A stretch of DNA of 64,000 nucleotides from Atriophallophorus winterbourni (lineage: Eukaryota > Platyhelminthes > Trematoda > Plagiorchiida > Microphallidae). The stretch is from assembly GCA_013407085.1 (NCBI GenBank), contig JACCGJ010018281.1:124001-188000 (forward strand). The letters are read 5' to 3'. The notes under the pieces are model-generated. The model was not told the DNA's origin and did no database searches. It saw only the letters and a program-made list of their open reading frames with translations. Both the position numbers and the translations under genes were made by a program. This document shows positions 58,191-64,000 of this stretch, in pieces. Within the stretch, counting starts at the first letter, position 1; every line of letters begins with the position of its first letter.

Positions 58191-59270
58191 TTAATGGGAA
58201 ACATATCGTCTGTTGAGAAACAAGGTCAGCTCTGTTATCAGCGATGACAAGCAGTCTCACCAGGCAAGACTACTGACCATAATGTAGCGAAACCTCAAAG
58301 TCCTGTACCAGATTGCTAACACTACATCCAAAATTAAGCCAGGAATCTCAGCACTACGCACAGCTCATGGTCTAACTACAACTGCGTTCGAAGCTGCCGA
58401 TGTTCTTGCAGGTTACTACTGCAAAGTTTTTAGTCCCAAGGAATCAGTGAATATGACGCCGCATTCCATCGGCTTTTCCGATGAAATACTAAACGCAGAG
58501 CAGATGGAATCACTCCTTTTATTCTCAAACAATGTGCATCCTCATTGTGTGGCCCACTCAGCACGTTATTCCAAATTTCGTTTGAAAATAGTATCGTTCC
58601 CGCGGAATGGAATTCTGGTATCATCACACCAATCTAAAATGGCGGAAATCGATCAGACGCTGCGAACACGAGACCAGTTACGTTGTTGCCAGTAATTTCC
58701 AGAGTGTTAGAGAGTTCAGTAGCGGAAAAAATTACCAATCACCTCAAAACCAATAGTTTGCTCGCGACTGAACAGCACGGTTCCAGAAAATATCACTTAT
58801 GTCTATCCAATCTCTTGCTCACCCTTAACGACTGGACTGAATGTGTGGACAATGGTTACTCCATCCACGCATGCTTTTAAGACATGTCAAAGGCTTCCGA
58901 TCGCGTCAATCATAGTGTTTTAATTTAAAAACTTGAATTGCACGAGATAACAGAAAAACGTCTTGCTTGGCTAGAAAAATATTTACGCAACAGGAGTGCC
59001 CAAGTCAGATTTGACGGCACCTTATCGAAATCATTTAAAATTACGAGCGGAGTGCCCTGGGGTTCGGTCCTTGGACCGATTTTGTTTTTGATCTACGCAA
59101 ACGACATTCTCGAGCGTGTTAAATGCAAGGTTATGTTATTTGCAGACGATATCAAGCTTCAGAGAAGCATGCGTACAAATGATGACTGTGAAATTTTGCA
59201 GAAGGATCTGAACACATTGCACGTTTGGTCTCCGAGAAACAAAGTACCCTTCAACTTCTGAAAGTGCAAG

Positions 59271-60026
59271 GTGTTAAACATGGGAAAGACCGTGATTTAC
59301 AAATACACTTTTGGGTCCCACCAACTTGTCTGGACAACTAAAGAGAAGGATTTAAGTGTTTGGACCAGTTCAAGTCGGAAGACTTCACTGCAGTGCAAAG
59401 CGATATACAAAAAAGCGTCACAAGTAAAAGCGTTATTTAAACGAATTTTCGGCAGATTCTCGAATCAGTTAGTACCCCGTATAATGAACACATATCTGAG
59501 ATTAGCGATGGAGTACGCTTCTGAGGCTTGGTCACCCTGGATTCAGCGATACATCAATTTTCTGCAGCGTATTTACCACCGAACCACACAGCTTGTACCC
59601 GGGTTAGCTGCTACAACATATGAAGAACGTTTGAGGAGTCTCAACCTTTTCGACTTTCGCTGTCATCGACTAAGAGGTGACCTCAAACTGATGTACAACA
59701 TCATGCACGTCCTTAACCATCCCATGTCCAAACATTTCACACGCTCGCCACCCCGTGCCAGTCGGAAACATGAACTTACAGTGCTTATTCCCAATTCAAG
59801 ACTAAACTGTCGAAGATATTCGTATGCTCTACGTATAAGCTTCACATTGAACATTCTTCCCTCCATTGTTACACACTCAGCCAACCTGAATATTTTTATA
59901 GCTTATATGGACAAATACTTGAGAAAAAACCAAATTTTCTACGTTTTACACTACATGAGTTTCGCTGTTCTTCTTCTTTCATTGTATATAACTCATAACT
60001 TAATCCTATGGTTATTGTTAAGCTAA
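59271..60026 (+). pseudogene. LINE-A reverse transcriptase C-terminus
   Basis: A 251-residue frame after the FADD segment: TKEKDLSVWTSS, LRLAMEYASEAWSPWIQRYI, IYHRTTQLVPGLAATTYEER and HRLRGDLKLMYNIM, then SRLNCRRYSYALRI, ending in a hydrophobic tail beyond the usual stop. Confidence 0.8.
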
Positions 60027-60069
60027 ATGCTTTTTAGACAATTACAACTTTGAATCACATTGAATCACT

Positions 60070-62280
60070 TTGAAGATTGAAGGTACATCGGTTCTGCGGT
60101 ATCAAGAATTACATGCAATGTGGTTAAAAAGAGGAATATCGTCCAACAACTCACTGAGTACGCGTTCGATAGAGTGTTTTGAGTGGACGGTACAGCTCTG
60201 CAGTTTTATTAAACTGAAGGTTTTTATAATTAGAAAACCACTATCAAATCTGAAAGTAACCGAGCACATGCTTCGAATAGGGCAAGATTTTGAGTTTTCT
60301 GTGCTGTCGGTGAGCCACATCCTACTCCGCCGTTAGCTAATCATGCCGAGCTGCAGATTTTATTTTTTAGCACGATGTCTGGACCCGTAATTTCACGGCA
60401 CAAAAGGTTTTGTTTATAGTACAATGCTACTCCTCCTCTCGTTTAACAGTCATAACGAATAAGTGACATGCCGTGTAATTATACTTTTTAATATTTGTTT
60501 GGTGATTCTTTAGCCATCTTTTCGTCACGACAATAATGTCTGGCGAATATTACAAAAAACTGCACGCAGTTTACTGATTTTGTTGCTCGTTGGTACAGAG
60601 GCACTTCATAGTAATACCACACAACAAGGATGGGGTATGGGAAATGGGGCCAGTGGAGTACAGAATATCTGTTCTGCCGGCTCACCCAGATTCAGCATTT
60701 GAGAGATTTTGCTCGCTAGGATGCTTTATCATTTTGAGGTTGTACTGTTGAAATACAGTAATATATAGCGTCAGCTGCATTTGTTTATGACACGTCAACT
60801 ACTAATAGACTTGATTGTGTTTCTATTGTACATTTAGTTGCGTCTGTCTACGAATATGAAGTTTCGATGCGCTTAGTCTAATCTCTCGGAACATTAATCT
60901 ATGGCCATTTTCCAACGACATTTGACCGTGTTTAACATATTTTAAGAGCCTTAGTACCGATGCCCATATAATTCTTAGATTTCGGGATGCAAAACGTGTG
61001 CTCAACAGCTACATCATACAGCCAATTATGTCACTAAGAAATGTTCTTTGCAGCTGATCGTTATTGCGTTGCTCTTCTTCATCAGTTGCTTTAATCAGCT
61101 TTTTGTAATCCTAAAAGGATTAAACTTTGATCATTACTCTGTTTCGTTGGGACTGTTGCTGATGGTTTCGGGCCCTTTCCCACCAGAGCACATCAGCGAA
61201 GTATCTAGCTGTGATCTCCGGATCATTCCTCCGCAGGATAAAAATAGATAGTTCGATTTTCTTCTAAATTAATTTCAGAGTTGACCGTTATTTTAAGCAG
61301 TCTTGGCAGTCTTGATGGTGTATATTTATGATTTATGCATTCCATTTAATGGTTCAACTGGCCCCAAGACCATGCTGCTGCACAACATTCTGCATTCTCC
61401 TTCCTTGTGCTTCATTCTCTTTTCTAGTAAGGTGACACTCATTTACTTAACGTTGATGCCAATCACGCTGATTGCGAGACGTTATAAATTTTTACCTCGA
61501 ATAACTATCGTCTCCACTTTACGAGTATTTTCCACCTTGACTTTTAGTTTTGAATCAAAAGGTTTTCGCCTAACCTTCAGATGAGCAAATATTCTTGACT
61601 CCATAACATTTTCAGAACAAAGAAGTTTCATGCATACAGGCCTTTAACAGGTACATTAGTGAAAATGGCGTTTTGATGAAAAGAACGCATTCAAGTCTCT
61701 CCGGCAAATTCGGAAAAGCTGAACCTTGGCGTTGAATGATCTGCAGAAATGCAGCTTTTATCAGATTGTTATTAGAGTCAAAGGTTTCCGCTTTATCGGA
61801 ACACATACGGGCAAAATAAGAATTCTGAGCTGTAACAAAAACCTCTACAACGACCTTCAATGTTTCTCAAGGAGCTCTAAGCCTAATATCTTAATAATCA
61901 GGTTGTTTTTCTGGACACCTGTTTAAACAGGTTAATCTGTGTTTGGTTAAGTTCAACAATTTTTGCACACGTAGCGTACACCAGGCATCTTTCTATCATT
62001 CAGGATCGATATCGCCTAGGGGTCAATGATTTGTTACATTTGGCGTGACACTTGAGTGAACACTTGCGACACGTGGCAGATTGGAGCCTATCATTAACTA
62101 CTTTCCCGCAGACGATGCAGGATGTAGATGCATCCAAAAGTACAAATACTAGTACAAACATCGATACGACTTGGGTTGCTTTGTGCGGTATTGTGTGAAA
62201 TTGACAGCGGGTGACGAGTTGTAAAAGTATTTCATCAAGCTATTGAGCCTCGAAATTGTCAGTTAACCCTTAAAATTGTT
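60070..62280 (-). mobile_element. LINE-A-like 5' half (ORF1 and endonuclease)
   Basis: Minus strand, strongly decayed. An ORF1 zinc finger CIVCGKVVNDRLQSATCRKC, then CHAKCNKSL, lies at about 62020-62140. The endonuclease start DIIVVTKRWL lies at about 60505-60535 and RGGVALYYKQN at about 60395-60460. The middle is poorly conserved. Its downstream end meets the 3' terminus of the plus-strand LINE-A at about 60070. Confidence 0.55.
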
Positions 62281-62659
62281 GGTGTGGAATTGATTTTAAT
62301 TTAGGTAGTTCTCCGAGTAGTTCTCGGCAATGGTAAACACTCATGGGTTAATCTGACAGCATAAACACAAAAGCGATTCAAATAAACGAAAGACCTGCAA
62401 AACATCTGCGGGTCATTCACAAAAAAACGACACGTCCTAGATGGATTATTTTTTAAGCGGATCCGTCGTAGAAAACTTCCAGACAAACATTCTCCCAATG
62501 AAATCCGTCAGATAGATCGTATCTCGCAATGTATGATAGAATTTTTCATAGTTTCGGCACTTCTGACTTTGTTGCAAACTTCCTATCTAGCCTTGTGGTT
62601 GATTGTATTGTCCTGACTAACATCAGTCTTGAAGCCATTGCTGAAAAGAGCAACCTAAT

Positions 62660-63065
62660 GATTGTCTGAAACCGACTCATTCTCATCCATCAAATTGACT
62701 GCAATGCCCTTACATTTTTTCAAAAGTGACCATTTTTGTGATACATCTATTGATGTCATACCCCGTTTATCCTCTCTTTTTACTCAAAACCATTTTGGAC
62801 CATCCATATTACATTACTTATCCTGCAATTCGTGTAGCTCTCCATCTGATTTCTTCTTGTTTTGTTTGGCCTGACATAAATGAGGATATTTGCTAGTGGG
62901 TAAGATCCTGTATTCAATGCCAATTCACTAAGGTTCATCAACATATAACTACCACTCCAGGACATTTTCGCAATCATGGAGCCCTATTTACACAAGTCCA
63001 TTTAGACCAAGTTGGTACTCTTTCTTCTCCAAATGTTATTATTATAATGGGAATATACATTCTCT
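62660..63065 (+). mobile_element. Ty3/gypsy integrase fragment
   Basis: In one plus frame with few breaks, the sequence follows the integrase N-terminal zinc region and core start: CDTSIDVIPR (about 62728), HPYYITYPAIRVALHLISS (about 62803), CFVWPDINEDI, WVRSCIQCQFTKVHQH, then GALFTQVHLDQVGTLSSPN (about 62980-63030). The final part corresponds to the start of the catalytic core with VHLD. LTRs and the rest of pol are absent. Confidence 0.65.
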
Positions 63066-63114
63066 GTTAACCACGGCATGCAATAATTGTACTGCAAAGT
63101 CATTCAACTTAACG

Positions 63115-63660
63115 ACTTTTTTACCCTAATTCTTGAGCTAGGCACTTGTGGTGATTCTCTTAAACTTGCTTAGAAGCGATGCCAAATAGACTGGAGGAAA
63201 CACTCTCTAGCCCTAAGTTTGTAAATTTCTGAAACATTCCTCCTGGTGAACTTATATCCTGCAGTTTTATTTTGAGTCTCAAGCAGGGTTTGGATCGCAA
63301 ATAGGGTAATTTATTTCCTGAATACTGTAAATAATTGCTATACAAGCTTGGGTAGATCACCTTTTTGAATGTTATCCCGTGAATAAAGTTAATGCTAAAG
63401 TTTTCTGTTTTCTATACACGATTCTATTTTAGCTGACCTTTCACTGTGCTGTTTTTCCATTAGACAGCATCGGTTATAACGCGGTGCCCTTAAATACAAT
63501 ACGGATAATCTCTTTGCGTTATTATCTTACATTTTAAACAGACAACACGGAAAAATGTTTGACAGTGTTGAGTGCTAATCTGTAGTTTTTCACTGAACGA
63601 AATTCTAGACGCACGAGTGGCTCGTTAGCCACTTACTGTCCTGAGCAATCTCAACTAATT
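63115..63660 (+). mobile_element. LINE-B 3' fragment
   Basis: 5'-truncated copy: ELGTCGDSLKLA, then WIANRVIYF remains of the RT C-terminus (63135-63320). The same 3' UTR as LINE-B copy 1 follows (AGCTGACCTTTCACTGTGCT at about 63432; ATTCTAGACGCACG at about 63601), ending at about 63655. Confidence 0.7.
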
Positions 63661-63860
63661 TGAAGTGTGCAAATAACCGAAGCGAGCGAAACTTTTAAAT
63701 TTTCGCGTTTAACAACGGAATCGAATTTACAGTACGCAAGAAAAAATTTCCTAATATCTTAAAACAATTAATTCCTATATAAATTTCATAAAGATAGACA
63801 AATGGGAAGGTTGCGAAAAGGGGGAACAGAAATGGAAGGTTATAATGCAGGAAGGGACGG

Positions 63861-64000
63861 TGCTCTATCGAAGTCGGTAGCTGTGACAAGTGGAGTGCCT
63901 CAGGGATCCGTTTTTGGACCAATCCTCTTCGCGCTTTATGCTAATTACATACCAGCTCTCATCAAATGCAAGATCGTACTGTTCGCGGACGATATAAAAG
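63861..64000 (+). mobile_element. LINE-A, 5'-truncated copy running off the window
   Basis: Nearly identical to the RT palm of the 5516-7635 copy. It starts inside [13 protein letters not shown] and proceeds through [20 protein letters not shown] to FADDIK at the last base. L-to-F in the GSVLG motif and D-to-Y in YANDI differ from that copy. The abrupt start suggests truncated reverse transcription. Confidence 0.85.

Larger units (their letters stand above)
55100..60066 (+). mobile_element. LINE-A, near full-length copy
   Basis: A CR1-like element of about 5 kb. ORF1 starts with a PHD-type finger (CKLCQKLVSPRSC, then CYLCSIAIHVNCEK, 55618-55715) and continues at 55834-56630 with RRAVIVHGVPISNEVE. 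The endonuclease (about 57100-57760) has LRNKI.EHD-like, LVAITETWLEP, RTGRGVGVALYYN and PSVLDLIQTSEE, then PLGSSDHLVFLFDY. RT spans 58320-60026 with [20 protein letters not shown] and FADDIKLQRS (about 59140-59165). The 3' end carries TTGAATCAC repeats (60050-60066). Each domain has one or more stops or shifts. A 149-bp palindrome sits in the linker. Confidence 0.85.

Noticed and set aside
61303..61584. 93-codon plus-strand frame rich in hydrophobic residues
   Set aside because: Lies antisense to the decayed LINE-A ORF1 region; hydrophobicity follows from T-rich composition.

Overview
The window is eukaryotic DNA, most likely from a parasitic flatworm and probably a digenean fluke. Two host genes have short exons and large introns with GT-AG borders. 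About two thirds of the sequence is decayed retrotransposons of kinds that crowd fluke genomes: CR1-like LINEs, RTE elements, a Penelope-like element and Ty3/gypsy pieces. The organism call rests on repeat style and gene architecture, not on a diagnostic gene, so it is moderate.

Two host genes can be reconstructed, both on the minus strand. MRPL37 (mitochondrial large-subunit ribosomal protein) runs from 21154 down to 11438 in four coding exons, all joined in phase 0. Its 5.7 kb first intron holds RTE remains on the opposite strand and a 5S rRNA-like segment. Cytochrome b5 (CYB5) runs from 26893 down to 23052 in four exons, including a 29-nt micro-exon, and ends in a C-terminal membrane anchor. 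Three further exon candidates without a recognised family lie on the minus strand near 3.0 kb, 9.0 kb and 29.3-30.2 kb.

The rest is nested repeats. Local labels used here: LINE-A (CR1-like, [13 protein letters not shown] and FADDIK), LINE-B (CR1-like with a PHD-type ORF1 and a (GAACT)n 3' tail), LINE-C (AT-rich, RRM-like ORF1), LINE-D (CR1-like with the longest intact reverse transcriptase frame). Layout: 1-1.35 kb Penelope-like element (minus); 4.3-7.6 kb stacked LINE-A copies (minus); 7.6-8.4 kb RTE-derived insertion; 11.4-21.2 kb MRPL37 with RTE copies in intron 1; 21.4-22.7 kb LINE-A fragment; 23.0-26.9 kb CYB5; 27.0-31.4 kb mixed LINE and RTE scraps, a short repeat family and a young RTE-derived insertion with target-site duplication; 31.4-33.3 kb LINE-D; 34.6-39.3 kb LINE-B copy 1; 40.4-44.8 kb LINE-C; 44.8-49.4 kb LINE-B copy 2; 49.6-52.7 kb Ty3/gypsy remnant; 52.7-55.1 kb LINE-A (minus); 55.1-60.07 kb near full-length LINE-A (plus) interrupted by a palindromic MITE; 60.1-62.3 kb LINE-A 5' half (minus); 62.7-63.1 kb gypsy integrase fragment; 63.1-63.7 kb LINE-B 3' end; 63.86 kb to the window end, the start of another 5'-truncated LINE-A.

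No element in the window has fully intact reading frames, so none looks able to move on its own. I saw no convincing tRNA gene, CRISPR array or prokaryotic-type operon.
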